Source: Candidatus Margulisiibacteriota bacterium (lineage in GTDB: Bacteria > Margulisbacteria > Riflemargulisbacteria > GWF2-39-127). From it: DNA of 35,920 bases. The translations under genes and the position numbers were made by a program. Under the pieces are notes generated by a model. It saw only the letters and a list, made by a program, of their open reading frames with translations, did not search any database and was not told where the DNA came from. How positions within the stretch are numbered: position 1 is the first letter of the stretch; each line of letters starts with the position of its first letter. The DNA is taken from NCBI GenBank assembly GCA_003242895.1, contig QKMY01000067.1, forward strand, positions 1 through 35,920. Reading direction: 5' to 3'. Positions 8,008 to 16,673 of the stretch are shown in pieces.

Positions 8008-9037
8008 ATGATGTCTCCTCATATTCCAATTTCAACTTTCTTTCCATAAGATTATTAATAGCTTGCATAGGTGATAAGTTTTTAAAAAGAACATTGTAGA
8101 CCTGTTCTATTATTGGTAATTCTACCTTATGTTGCTTTGATACTCCATAGATTATTTCACAAGTCTTTATGCCTTCTGCTATAGACCCGATGCTTGAGAC
8201 GATCTCATCAATTGTTTTACCATGAGCCAGCTGGAATCCTACTTGATAGTTGCGGCTTAATGGTGAGGTGCATGTGGTGATGAGATCCCCCATGCCTGCC
8301 AATCCCAGCATAGTAGAAGGTTTTGCTCCTAATGTTTTTGCGAGCTTGGTTATCTCATAAATACCTCTTATCATGAGTGATGATTTTGAGTTGTTTCCTA
8401 ATTCAAGTCCATCTGCAATTCCCGCAGCAATTGCAATAATATTTTTAAGAATTCCGCCTAGTTCTATTCCAATGATATCTTCGTTTGTGTAAACTCTAAA
8501 ATATTTATTGCTTAGTGCTTGCTGCGCGGCTTCGGCTGTTTTTATGCTTTTCGAAGCAATAACTGAAGTCGCTGGTTTTTTTTGTGCAATTTCAAGTGCT
8601 ATGTTTGGTCCTGAAAGTATCCCAATATTGTCATGGAGATACGCCGGGAGTTCTTCGCACAAAATATCATACGGTGTTTTAGCCGTGTTTTGCTCCAAGC
8701 CTTTGGTCGCGCTAATAACGACAGTGCTTTGTTTGATTTTGCTTACTATGTTTTTGCAAGTATTCCTGAAGAACTTTGAGGCTACAACTATTATTATAAT
8801 GTCACTATCCAAAAAATCGTCCGAGAACTCAGAATGAAATGTAATAGAATTCGGAAGCTCTATTCCTGGTAACAGATTGTTTTTTCGAGAAACGGTCATT
8901 TGTTGCTTCAGGGTTTTGTCGTGGGTCCAAAGCTTGACCTTATGAGAGTTATCTGAAGCAATAATTGCGAGTGTTGTTCCCCATGCGCCGCTTCCGATTA
9001 CTGAAATTTTTTTTTGTGATGGTTGCACGATTGTCAA
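8000..9037 (-). CDS. gpsA: NAD(P)H-dependent glycerol-3-phosphate dehydrogenase
   Basis: GpsA reduces dihydroxyacetone phosphate to sn-glycerol 3-phosphate, the backbone for phospholipid synthesis. The 345-residue protein has the Rossmann motif VIGSGAWGTTLA (13-24), the conserved KGLE (112-115) and SGPNIALEIA (142-151) blocks, and the catalytic lysine K198 in LGGILKNI. The start is TTG 9037, which overlaps the plsY stop as TTGA and has an AGGAG site 8 nt upstream. Pairing with plsY is metabolically sensible because PlsY consumes the product. Confidence 0.96.
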   Translation of the reverse strand: MTIVQPSQKKISVIGSGAWGTTLAIIASDNSHKVKLWTHDKTLKQQMTVSRKNNLLPGIELPNSITFHSEFSDDFLDSDIIIIVVASKFFRNTCKNIVSKIKQSTVVISATKGLEQNTAKTPYDILCEELPAYLHDNIGILSGPNIALEIAQKKPATSVIASKSIKTAEAAQQALSNKYFRVYTNEDIIGIELGGILKNIIAIAAGIADGLELGNNSKSSLMIRGIYEITKLAKTLGAKPSTMLGLAGMGDLITTCTSPLSRNYQVGFQLAHGKTIDEIVSSIGSIAEGIKTCEIIYGVSKQHKVELPIIEQVYNVLFKNLSPMQAINNLMERKLKLEYEETSYE

Positions 9038-9624
9038 ACTTTATTCTCCTTGCCATGAAGTAGCCTTGCGATATTTGCTTTATGTTTTATTATGATATAG
9101 CCAGCTATGAATGTAAGGAATACCTGATAAGGAAGAGGGGTTGAAAAATAAGGAAGGCATGACAGAATAATTACTAGGATGGATGATGATATTGTAGCTA
9201 ACGAGACATATCTTGTTGATGCAATTATCATCGCAGCTGTTAATGCAGCAGCAATCAGAAATATAGGTTGAATAAACAGCAGTACACCAAGTCCTGTTGC
9301 TGCACCTTTTCCTCCTTTGAATTTTAAGAATGGAGAAAATGTATGCCCTAGGATAGCAAGTGTCGCTGCAATGATTACATATATATTTTGATGGAAAAAA
9401 AAGTAGCCAGATAAGCAGGCAATATATCCTTTAAGAAAATCCAACAAAAAAACCAGTATGGCATAACGTAATCCTAACGCGCGGTATACATTTGTAGCAC
9501 CTGCATTTTTACTGCCAAATTCAAGGAGGTTAACTCCCTTCGCTTTTGATACGATGATACTGTAAGGTATAGAACCCCAGAAAAATATTAAAGTATAAAA
9601 AAATATATAATAAAAGAACTCCAC
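9034..9624 (-). CDS. plsY: Acyl-phosphate:glycerol-3-phosphate acyltransferase
   Basis: PlsY is an integral membrane enzyme that transfers an acyl group from acyl-phosphate to glycerol 3-phosphate, giving lysophosphatidic acid. The 196-residue protein has the family length, several TM segments and the conserved blocks GSKNAGATNVYRALG (about 37-51) and KFKGGKGAATG (about 101-111). The start is GTG 9624 with an AGGGGG ribosome site 6 nt upstream. It is the first gene of the minus-strand operon that runs down to 1233; the following gpsA start overlaps its stop by 4 bp. Confidence 0.95.
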   Translation of the reverse strand: MEFFYYIFFYTLIFFWGSIPYSIIVSKAKGVNLLEFGSKNAGATNVYRALGLRYAILVFLLDFLKGYIACLSGYFFFHQNIYVIIAATLAILGHTFSPFLKFKGGKGAATGLGVLLFIQPIFLIAAALTAAMIIASTRYVSLATISSSILVIILSCLPYFSTPLPYQVFLTFIAGYIIIKHKANIARLLHGKENKV

Positions 9625-9687
9625 AATAATCCCCCTATAATGATAATAACCTGGATGAATTCAATAAGTTTGGAAATAAATTTTCGC

Positions 9688-9712
9688 AATAATTAATAAA
9701 TGCTTAATTATT
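9688..9712. repeat. AT-only inverted repeat upstream of plsY
   Basis: AATAATTAA (9688-9696) and TTAATTATT (9704-9712) form perfect 9-bp arms around a 7-nt spacer. It lies between the end of the second receiver gene and the plsY start, both on the minus strand. It may be an operator for the plsY operon or a weak terminator for the upstream gene. Such AT-only palindromes also arise by chance in this composition. Confidence 0.35.
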
Positions 9713-9817
9713 TCCTTGTTTTTGTTTAAAAATAATAACATATATATAAGTATTTTTCTATGACATTCGGTAGGGTAGAAAGGGTAATATCGTATTGATT
9801 AATTATGTTATTGAATG

Positions 9818-10201
9818 TCAGAGGACAAGATGTTTATGTATTTTTTTCAGGAGATCTTCGTTGTTGAAGGGTTTTTTTAGGATATCGTCGCAATTTGAAT
9901 GGAGCTGTATCCCTCCTGTCATATTTGGGGTAGCTGTAATTAATATGATCGGGATGTTTTTATATTTTTCTTTTGTTTTTAACATTTGCGAAAATAAATA
10001 GCCATTCATAACCGGCATTTTTATATCAAGAAGTATCAGGTCGGGTGTATTGGTATTTAATAGTTGAAAAGCATGATTCCCATTGGATGCAGCCAGTACG
10101 TCGTAGCCTTCGAGTGAAAGATAATATTTTAATGCAATAACAATGTTTTTGTCATCGTCAATAATTAGTATTTGTTTTTTTTCTGTGTCCGCCATAGCCA
10201 T
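9818..10201 (-). CDS. Stand-alone response-regulator receiver domain
   Basis: A 127-residue CheY-like receiver with no output domain. Key residues are present: acidic residues D15/D16, phosphorylation site D59 (LILLDIKMP), T89 and K110 (LKKPF). Two ATGs begin the frame (10201 and 10195) and neither has a strong ribosome site. It is about 190 bp upstream of the plsY operon on the same strand and close to the sigma-54 activator, which lacks its own receiver. A signalling link to that activator is possible but not shown. Confidence 0.9.
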   Translation of the reverse strand: MAMADTEKKQILIIDDDKNIVIALKYYLSLEGYDVLAASNGNHAFQLLNTNTPDLILLDIKMPVMNGYLFSQMLKTKEKYKNIPIILITATPNMTGGIQLHSNCDDILKKPFNNEDLLKKIHKHLVL

Positions 10202-10379
10202 AATCTATTTTAGCAATTTTAACTGTAATTTAAAAGCCTTATAACCAGGCTGAAAGAATTCTTGCTTTTTTGTAATATTCTTCCAAATATTTACCAGAAA
10301 TCTTTTCTGCAACCATTATAGTATCGTAACGTTATTATTTCCGTCTCATTTTTTTTTGAAGCGATTTTTGAAGATCAAT

Positions 10380-10403
10380 GATGTGGCGAATGATGTGGCG
10401 AAT
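10380..10403. repeat. Two tandem copies of a 12-bp unit
   Basis: GATGTGGCGAAT is repeated exactly twice, just upstream of the small gene at 10461. It falls in a frame that stays open from a TTG at 10356, but the strong ribosome site at 10461 suggests the repeat is untranslated leader. Confidence 0.6.
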
Positions 10404-10460
10404 GAAAATGTTTGGAAACTCATAAAAATGGGAAAAATAGATCTAAAGGAGGGATTCAAT

Positions 10461-10598
10461 ATGTCATCAAAAATCGAGGAATGTTATAAATTATATAATT
10501 ATGAGCTATTTAGGGTTAAAGTTCTTGGAAAACAGGAATCTCGTTTACTCAAGCAGTATGAAAGACGGATTAAAAAACTTTTAAAAGATAATAACTAA
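10461..10598 (+). CDS. 45-residue basic small protein
   Basis: A short ORF encoding a charged, predicted helical protein beginning MSSKIEECYKLYNYELF and ending in a lysine-rich KKLLKDNN. It has no signal peptide, TM helix or known motif. A near-consensus AAAGGAGG 8 nt upstream of ATG 10461 argues for real translation and against the longer frame opening at TTG 10356. It ends 24 bp from the convergent sigma-54 activator gene. The length and charge could suit a small regulator or protein-binding peptide, but I do not recognise it. Confidence 0.6.
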   Translation: MSSKIEECYKLYNYELFRVKVLGKQESRLLKQYERRIKKLLKDNN

Positions 10599-10622
10599 TC
10601 GTCTTTGAAGATGTCTTTAATG

Positions 10623-12125
10623 CTATTGTGATAGCTTAATGCGGTATTCTTTTATTTTAGTATAGAGTGTTGTTCTCGAGATGCCTAGTTTTTCTGAGGT
10701 TTTCTTGATATTGTAATTTGATGCATGCAAGGCTATCTCTATAGCCTCTTTTTCTATTTCCGATAAGGTTCTTATCCTCTCAATATCGACAGGGTGATTC
10801 TTTGGAGACAGGTGGCATGAAGCTGTAGGGCCTTCTTTCAGTAAGTTAGAGTTTTTTTGGATATTGATGTCCTGTAATTGGATAATCGAGTCTCCGGCAA
10901 TAATTACTGACCTGTGTATTGTATTTTCAAGCTCCCTTACATTTCCTGGCCAAGTGTACTGAAGGATTGTCTCCTGGGCAGTATTTGATATTGCCGATAT
11001 GTTTTTTTTGTATTTATTAGAATATTTATTCAGAAAATAAAAAGTAAGAGGCAGTATGTCATCTTTTCGATCCTTAAGCGAAGGCATGTTAATTGGGAAA
11101 ATATTAAGCCGGTAAAGCAGGTCTTTTCTAAACTTTCCTTCTTGCGTAAGCGTATCCAAATCTCTATTTGTAGCAGCAATAATTCTCGTATTTACTTGGA
11201 TGGTTTTTGTTCCTCCGACACGTTGTATCTGCATGTTCTGCAGTGCTCTGAGTAGCTTAACTTGTGCATTAAGGGGAAGCTCGCCGATCTCATCAAGAAA
11301 CAACGTCCCCTCTGAAGCTAGTTCGAATTTCCCCAGTTTTTCGTTGATTGCCCCTGTGAAAGCCCCTTTTTCATGGCCAAAGAGTTCGCTTTCTATTAAC
11401 TCCCCTGGAAGTGCACCGCAGTTTATTGCTATAAAGGGGTGTTTCTTTCGTGGTCCGTTATAATGAATGACCTCGGCGATAAGTTCTTTTCCTGTACCGC
11501 TTTCTCCTTGGATAAGTACAGTTATCTCCGTGTCAATTATTGTTCCGACAAGCTTGAATATTTCTTGCATTTGCGGGCTCTGTCCGATTATATCCACAAA
11601 ACTCTTATTATTATTGATTTGGTACCGGAGATAAGAAATGACTTCATCGCGTCTTTTTACTTCTTTTTGATGATCTTGTGAGTATTCTTCGAAAGCAAAA
11701 ATGCCCATGATATCGAGTAGATTGTTAAAATTAGTAATCTCTGCCGAGATATTGAAATTAGGTTTTTTACTATAGTTTTTATTCAAAAAATCAACAAAAG
11801 TTTTCTTCAGAGAAAATAGGTACATAGCTGTATCTTTTGCTGTATAGCCTAATCTGGCTTTTGATTTGCTAAGCTTTATAAGCATTTTTATTATTGGTTC
11901 AAGCTCTTTTGGTTCAATGTCGTGAATTGGCGTGTTTTTAGTGATATCTAGTAAAGATGAGATTAATTGTTTCGATTCTTCTTTGAGCAAAGGGGATGCG
12001 TTATCATTGTTTTGAAAGAACGTGTTACGGCTAAGTTCTTCCATCCACTTATTTATGATTTCCTCCTTGTTTTTTTCAAGAATGGAATAGGTAGCTAACA
12101 TTTGTTGTTTTTGATGATCTTTCAT
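10623..12125 (-). CDS. Sigma-54-dependent activator with RsbR-like N-terminal domain
   Basis: A 500-residue enhancer-binding protein that would remodel RNA polymerase-sigma-54. The AAA+ domain has Walker A GESGTGKE (207-214), the sigma-54 contact loop GAFTGA (254-259), Walker B LFLDEI (275-280) and WPGNVREL (392-399). The C-terminus is a Fis-type helix-turn-helix (about 455-495). There is no receiver domain. Instead residues 1-150 are an alpha-helical region that resembles the N-terminal sensor of RsbR-type stressosome proteins (conserved W27 in IINKWMEEL). That match is by eye. Target promoters were not identified in the window. Confidence 0.93.
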   Translation of the reverse strand: MKDHQKQQMLATYSILEKNKEEIINKWMEELSRNTFFQNNDNASPLLKEESKQLISSLLDITKNTPIHDIEPKELEPIIKMLIKLSKSKARLGYTAKDTAMYLFSLKKTFVDFLNKNYSKKPNFNISAEITNFNNLLDIMGIFAFEEYSQDHQKEVKRRDEVISYLRYQINNNKSFVDIIGQSPQMQEIFKLVGTIIDTEITVLIQGESGTGKELIAEVIHYNGPRKKHPFIAINCGALPGELIESELFGHEKGAFTGAINEKLGKFELASEGTLFLDEIGELPLNAQVKLLRALQNMQIQRVGGTKTIQVNTRIIAATNRDLDTLTQEGKFRKDLLYRLNIFPINMPSLKDRKDDILPLTFYFLNKYSNKYKKNISAISNTAQETILQYTWPGNVRELENTIHRSVIIAGDSIIQLQDINIQKNSNLLKEGPTASCHLSPKNHPVDIERIRTLSEIEKEAIEIALHASNYNIKKTSEKLGISRTTLYTKIKEYRIKLSQ

Positions 12126-12485
12126 GATTGCTTAACCCCATTTTAAAAATAAGCTATTTCGAAAGATTTGTTGAATTATTCCAATATTATATAGCCAGTA
12201 GGGTAATCTTTATACTGATTATTATTGTTATTCGCAGTTAATAGCTGTATTTCAAATAGCATTAAAATTGTTAACGCAGTGTACAGTATCTTTACATGTT
12301 TGTCAAAAAAGAAGTGTTTAAATTTAAAAGTTTAAATAGCTTTACGAAGAATACTATCTTTGTTATTATAATGACGAATGTAAATAATAGTAGCATTTTC
12401 TCCCAAATTCTCACGAGAATTTAAAGCCTTTTAAACAGTAACTTTGTTTATTAGATTTACCAGTATAATTAATGAAGGAGCTATA
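12126..12485. promoter_or_regulatory. Divergent promoter region with two palindromes
   Basis: These 360 bp separate the sigma-54 activator (leftward) from purS (rightward). No credible gene lies here. A TATAAT at 12367-12372 is a plausible -10 for purS, though no good -35 is seen at the usual distance. Just downstream is an 18-bp palindrome, AAATTCTC-AC-GAGAATTT (12405-12422). Further up is a second palindromic patch, ATTTAAA-AG-TTTAAAT, near 12322-12337. Either could be an operator for purine genes or for autoregulation of the activator. Confidence 0.4.
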
Positions 12486-12740
12486 ATGATTTTTCACGTA
12501 AAAGTCTATGTTTCAATTAAAGAAAGTGTTCTTGATCCCCAAGGAAAGACCGTGAACGAAGCGTTGCATCATTTGGGGTATCCGACTGTTTCGAAAACGA
12601 GAATTGGCAAGTATATCACCTTTGATATCGATAGTAATAGCCAGCTGGCAGCTGAAGCGCAAATAAAAGAGGTTTGCGAGAAAGTACTTACTAATCCGAT
12701 TATTGAAACATTTACGTATGATTTATCGGCTGATGCTTAA
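12486..12740 (+). CDS. purS: Phosphoribosylformylglycinamidine synthase subunit PurS
   Basis: PurS is the small bridging subunit of the PurS-PurQ-small PurL complex, which makes FGAM in purine synthesis. The 84-residue protein starts MIFHVKVYVSIKESVLDPQG and contains the family's V.....VLDP.G and GKYITFDID blocks. The start is ATG 12486 with GAAGGAG 5 nt upstream; the longer in-frame extension to 12444 is not conserved PurS sequence. It is followed by purQ after 55 bp. purL is not in the window. Confidence 0.95.
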   Translation: MIFHVKVYVSIKESVLDPQGKTVNEALHHLGYPTVSKTRIGKYITFDIDSNSQLAAEAQIKEVCEKVLTNPIIETFTYDLSADA

Positions 12741-12795
12741 TTTTTAATAGATTCTAGTTTAATAATTATAACTAGCGATTGTCAAAGGAGTTATT

Positions 12796-13506
12796 ATGCG
12801 GTCTGGTGTTATCGTTTTTCCCGGTTCAAATTGTGATCATGATTGCTTCCACGTGCTTAAAGAAGTAACTGGTGGGCAAGTAGATATGATTTGGCACGAA
12901 ACTTCTGATTTTGGAAAAGAACCTTATGATCTGATTGTTGTTCCCGGCGGATTTTCCTATGGGGATTATTTGAGAGCAGGAGCTCTCGCTCATTTTGCAC
13001 CCGCTATGAAAGAAATAAAGAGGCATGCTGATAACGGTGGTCTTGTAATTGGCATATGTAATGGCTTTCAGATATTAACTGAATCCCAATTGCTTCCGGG
13101 TGTTTTAATGAGAAATACTTGTATGAAGTTCATTTGTAAGCATATATATCTTAAAGTCGAAAATAATAATTCTCCCATGATGCGGAAGTATTCAAACGGA
13201 CAAGTTATCCGAATGCCTATTGCTCATGGTGAAGGTAACTATCAGGCTGATCAGAAAGTAATTGATAATCTGAAAAAAAACAACCAAATAGTTTTTAAGT
13301 ATTGTTCCGAAAATGGGGAAACTTCTGAACCATTCAATCCTAATGGTTCTATTGATAACATTGCCGGCATATGTAATGAAAGAGGCAATGTAATAGGTTT
13401 GATGCCACATCCTGAAAGATGCAGTGAAGAAGTTCTTGGCTGTGCTGATGGGCGTTTGATGTTCCAGTCGGCGGTTGAATATGCAGCAGCCCGCAAGATA
13501 GTATAG
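12796..13506 (+). CDS. purQ: Phosphoribosylformylglycinamidine synthase glutaminase subunit PurQ
   Basis: A class I glutamine amidotransferase that supplies ammonia to PurL. In 236 residues the nucleophile is C88 (GICNGFQIL), with the catalytic His/Glu in MPHPER (H205, E207). PGGFSYGDYLRAGA (50-63) is the PurQ-specific block. AAAGGAG precedes the ATG. The separate PurS and PurQ subunits indicate a multi-subunit FGAM synthase rather than the fused proteobacterial enzyme. A weak terminator follows. Confidence 0.96.
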   Translation: MRSGVIVFPGSNCDHDCFHVLKEVTGGQVDMIWHETSDFGKEPYDLIVVPGGFSYGDYLRAGALAHFAPAMKEIKRHADNGGLVIGICNGFQILTESQLLPGVLMRNTCMKFICKHIYLKVENNNSPMMRKYSNGQVIRMPIAHGEGNYQADQKVIDNLKKNNQIVFKYCSENGETSEPFNPNGSIDNIAGICNERGNVIGLMPHPERCSEEVLGCADGRLMFQSAVEYAAARKIV

Positions 13507-13513
13507 TTTATTC

Positions 13514-13534
13514 TTTATCGCACGATAAGTTTTT
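13514..13534 (+). terminator. Weak intrinsic terminator after purQ
   Basis: A 6-bp stem (TTTATC/GATAAG, one G-U pair) with loop GCAC is followed directly by five T residues, starting 8 bases after the purQ stop. The shape suits a Rho-independent terminator, but the stem is AT-rich and weak. Confidence 0.4.
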
Positions 13535-13582
13535 CGATATTGAATGAATAAAGTATTTATTGAAGTTGTATAAATCTAGCGC

Positions 13583-13882
13583 ATGGTGTTGATGATGGTC
13601 TTACTCTCCGTATTTCTTTTCGTCTTTGAATTTATTTGTGTTAACTTTGTTAAAAATATTAACCTGGATGGAATTCGGATTGAAGAAGAGATGCTGGAAG
13701 GTTTGATTGACACAATAAAGTATATGGACTTAAATCATTATATAACCTATATAATGCTCTACGTTTCATTTCTATATCTGGGCATTAATTATCATGTTTT
13801 TCTCTATTTGATACTATTTCTCCAAGCTATTTCTCTTTCTTGTATTTTCTTTCTTCTGGTTCATATCAAAAGACAATACTAG
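13583..13882 (+). CDS. Small hypothetical membrane protein
   Basis: A 99-residue ORF between purQ and comEC. It has a hydrophobic N-terminal segment (about 1-20), a charged middle (DGIRIEEEMLEGLIDTIKYM) and a long hydrophobic C-terminal stretch (about 50-93) that could form two TM helices, ending in basic residues. No strong ribosome site precedes the ATG, and AT-rich DNA easily encodes hydrophobic frames, so the gene is uncertain. No family recognised. Confidence 0.4.
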   Translation: MVLMMVLLSVFLFVFEFICVNFVKNINLDGIRIEEEMLEGLIDTIKYMDLNHYITYIMLYVSFLYLGINYHVFLYLILFLQAISLSCIFFLLVHIKRQY

Positions 13883-13985
13883 TGCTCCACCCAAATAACT
13901 GCTTAAATAATTAGTTTGAATGAAATTTAAGTTAGTATTTTAGCTTTGTAAATTTTAGTTAACGTAAATAAATGTATGTGTTATT

Positions 13986-16325
13986 ATGGATGACGTAATG
14001 ATATTTGCATTCTATCTGTCATCCATATTAAGTATTACATACAATATTGTTCCTATTATTGTGATTAAGGCTATATTCGTAATCTCTTTTGGTCTGATTA
14101 TTCTTTCTACCTACTGCAATAATCGGTCAAAACTTTATTATTCCTGCATTTTTATTTGCCTTGGATTAACTGTAGGTTTCTATCATCATATTAATGAACA
14201 GAATTATGATGTAAGCAAACTCTATGGAAAAAATGTTGAGATCAGGGGAATAATAATAACTGAACCGCAAAAGAATAATGGGAATACCGTCTCAGATCTT
14301 GTGCTGACACAAGTCAACGGTCAGAAGATACCGACAAGAAAAATAATCAAAATTGTACAGGGGGCATTCTCTAACTCCCCCGGATTGCACTATGGGGATG
14401 TTCTTATAATTAATGGAAAACTTTGTTCACTGACAAATAATTCTGAGGACGAGGCTGGTCCCTCAGCGTATTTCAAGTCAAGAGATTTATGCGGGAAATT
14501 ATACCTGGATTCATATTGTAAAATTATAGGTAATGAACAAAAGTACCTGAAGAAACTTTCTTTTGCAATCAAAGGAATAGTGATCAAGATAATTAATTCG
14601 TCGATGGCCTATCCATATAATCACCTGTTGGAAGGGCTCGTCGTAGGGGACGTGGAGAACGCTATTCCAGACACGATTAATGATAGTTTTCGAAAAGCTG
14701 GGATAACTCATATTCTGGTTGTTTCAGGCTCTCAAATCGCCTTAATAACTGGAATGACTGTGTTAATCATGAAACGTTTCACTCGAAGGAAATTAATTCT
14801 TTTCCTAGTGATCAATTTTACTAACTTTATCTTTGTTATTATCAGTGGATCAGACCCTAGTGTTGTTAGAGCGGGAATAATGATGAGTATTGCTCAGTTG
14901 GCAATATTATTCTCAAAAAACAATAAGCCTGAGCACTCCTTATTTTTAACCGGTTCAATAATGATTTCCTATAACCCTAACTATGTATTAGATTTAGGGT
15001 TTATTTTAAGCTTTCTTGCTACATTCAGTCTTCTCTCGCTTGCGCCGCAAATTGAAAAACATTTAAGTTTTATACCATCAAAGTATGTACGGCAGCTCTT
15101 TAGTGTGACACTAGCCCCACATTTAATGACTACTCCTGTGCTGCTTTATTATTTTTCGACATACTCTTTGTTTTCGATATTTGTAAATATTCTTGTTTTG
15201 CCAATTGTCGAATGGATAGTTTATTTGGCATTTATTTCTATTCCCTTGTTTTTTTTGTCATCCGGATTATCGAGTATTCTTTTTACTGGTTTGACAGTGC
15301 TGATTCAGGTAATCATGCTTATTGTTAATTATTTTACTTCGGTTAAGTTCTCAATAATAAATATTGAATTTGGTAAGCTTTCACTTGTGTTTTTTTTATA
15401 TGTGGTGTTATGTGTTGTTTTTTTTGATGTGAAGAAGGAGCACAAACTCTATCTATCTATAATAGCTTGTTTGCTTTTTATTATAAGTATCTTTCCAGAC
15501 TACCGGGAACAACTGGAAAATAAAACGATTCAGTCCGGTTCACTGTCGTTTTACGTACTCGATGTCGGGAATGGTTTGTGTACTTATTTACGAACGCCTT
15601 CCGGCAGATCAATTCTATTTGATTGTGGTGGGAATCCTGAAAAATATGTAGCTAAATCTTCAATCCTGCCTTTTTTGCAGAAACATGGGGTAAATGGATT
15701 GGATTATGTCGTTATCTCGCATGCCCACGCTGATCATTATTGTGCAATCAATTCTATTGAGAAAAACATTCACATAAAAAATTTAATACTATCAACCTTT
15801 CAGTCAAAAGATGAAGTTTTTGAAAAAAGCATCAGCGATGTGAGAAAGGATAATGTGAAAGTTATTCGAGTAGGAAAGGGCGATAGCGTTACCATAGATG
15901 GTATCCTGATAAAATTTCTTGCTCCTGCCAAGACTAATTTTATCACTTATGTTGAAGATGATGCATTGAATAATTTATCATTAGTTGTTGGTATTTATTA
16001 TAAAGAGACCGAAATCCTTTTTACTGGAGATGTCGAGGAGGATGGGGTAATGAAGTTACTTGAATGGTTACCTTTGGCATCAATGGATATAATAATAGTT
16101 CCTCATCACGGAGCTAAAAATAATTCTTTTGATAAGCTTCTTTCAAGGGTAAATCCAAAGCTTGCATTGGTATCCGTTGGGAAGAAGAATAAATACGGGC
16201 ACCCTAACAGAAATATGCTTAGATGTATAGAGAAGTATGGTGTGAAATTATTAAGAACAGATATTAATGGTACTATCCAGTTAAAGACTGATGGGCATAG
16301 AATTATTACCTATGCTAGGCACTGA
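13986..16325 (+). CDS. comEC: ComEC/Rec2 DNA-uptake channel
   Basis: ComEC forms the inner-membrane channel for single-stranded DNA in natural transformation. The 779-residue protein has an N-terminal membrane and soluble DUF4131-like region, the Competence domain of many TM helices (about 200-500, with LVVSGSQIALITG and SGSDPSVVRAGIM), and a C-terminal metallo-beta-lactamase domain. The MBL motif SHAHADHY (about 578-585) and a second PHHGAKNNS (about 702-710) supply metal ligands, consistent with a nuclease. This full three-part form is typical of Gram-positive and many other bacteria. The ATG has no clear ribosome site. The 3' end overlaps the convergent 62-residue ORF by 11 bp. Confidence 0.95.
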   Translation: MDDVMIFAFYLSSILSITYNIVPIIVIKAIFVISFGLIILSTYCNNRSKLYYSCIFICLGLTVGFYHHINEQNYDVSKLYGKNVEIRGIIITEPQKNNGNTVSDLVLTQVNGQKIPTRKIIKIVQGAFSNSPGLHYGDVLIINGKLCSLTNNSEDEAGPSAYFKSRDLCGKLYLDSYCKIIGNEQKYLKKLSFAIKGIVIKIINSSMAYPYNHLLEGLVVGDVENAIPDTINDSFRKAGITHILVVSGSQIALITGMTVLIMKRFTRRKLILFLVINFTNFIFVIISGSDPSVVRAGIMMSIAQLAILFSKNNKPEHSLFLTGSIMISYNPNYVLDLGFILSFLATFSLLSLAPQIEKHLSFIPSKYVRQLFSVTLAPHLMTTPVLLYYFSTYSLFSIFVNILVLPIVEWIVYLAFISIPLFFLSSGLSSILFTGLTVLIQVIMLIVNYFTSVKFSIINIEFGKLSLVFFLYVVLCVVFFDVKKEHKLYLSIIACLLFIISIFPDYREQLENKTIQSGSLSFYVLDVGNGLCTYLRTPSGRSILFDCGGNPEKYVAKSSILPFLQKHGVNGLDYVVISHAHADHYCAINSIEKNIHIKNLILSTFQSKDEVFEKSISDVRKDNVKVIRVGKGDSVTIDGILIKFLAPAKTNFITYVEDDALNNLSLVVGIYYKETEILFTGDVEEDGVMKLLEWLPLASMDIIIVPHHGAKNNSFDKLLSRVNPKLALVSVGKKNKYGHPNRNMLRCIEKYGVKLLRTDINGTIQLKTDGHRIITYARH

Positions 16326-16503
16326 TATCGAAATTATCGCCCTTGTCTTCTTCTTTGTTTTTTAGCATATAAAATTTTCTTTTTTTGGGATTCTTATCTT
16401 GTTGGTCTTTTTGTGTTGAAAGTACAATTATATTATCATTAGAATCTTTTTTAATCTTGATGCTTGCATCGGTAAAGTACTGATTATAGTCCGTAATTCT
16501 CAT
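16315..16503 (-). CDS. 62-residue hydrophilic small protein
   Basis: A short ORF encoding a highly charged protein rich in Lys, Asp and Asn (MRITDYNQYFTDASIKIKK at the start), with no TM helix or known motif. A GAGAGGAAAG sequence about 8-10 nt upstream of ATG 16503 is a plausible ribosome site. It lies 170 bp downstream of the FapA/DUF342 gene on the same strand and its end overlaps the comEC 3' end. It may be real but is unsupported by homology. Confidence 0.45.
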   Translation of the reverse strand: MRITDYNQYFTDASIKIKKDSNDNIIVLSTQKDQQDKNPKKRKFYMLKNKEEDKGDNFDISA

Positions 16504-16673
16504 TTATTAGCTTTCCTCTCGTTTTGTTTGCATAAATGATAAAATATGCTTGAAGTTCTATAGTGTGAATTTCTTATATTTTATCGATATATATTTGGAA
16601 AGCTTTAATTGAGATATTTTGATTGTGATAATTGATAAAATTAACCCGGAGAATTTTTTGAGTTTTTAAAAGC

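Noticed and set aside
8007-8022. ATG 8022 as the start of the receiver gene
   Set aside because: The GAGGAG that precedes ATG 8007 would lie inside the coding sequence, and the extra residues MRRHH are not receiver sequence.
10356-10460. Longer version of the small ORF, from TTG 10356
   Set aside because: It would contain the 12-bp tandem repeat and a second, much stronger ribosome site, so the extension is probably untranslated.
12444-12485. N-terminal extension of purS
   Set aside because: The first 14 codons do not fit PurS, and a strong ribosome site directly precedes ATG 12486.
12126-12485. Sigma-54 (-24/-12) promoters near the activator gene
   Set aside because: I looked for GG-N10-GC with TGGCAC/TTGC context in intergenic regions and found no convincing match, only near misses with wrong spacing.
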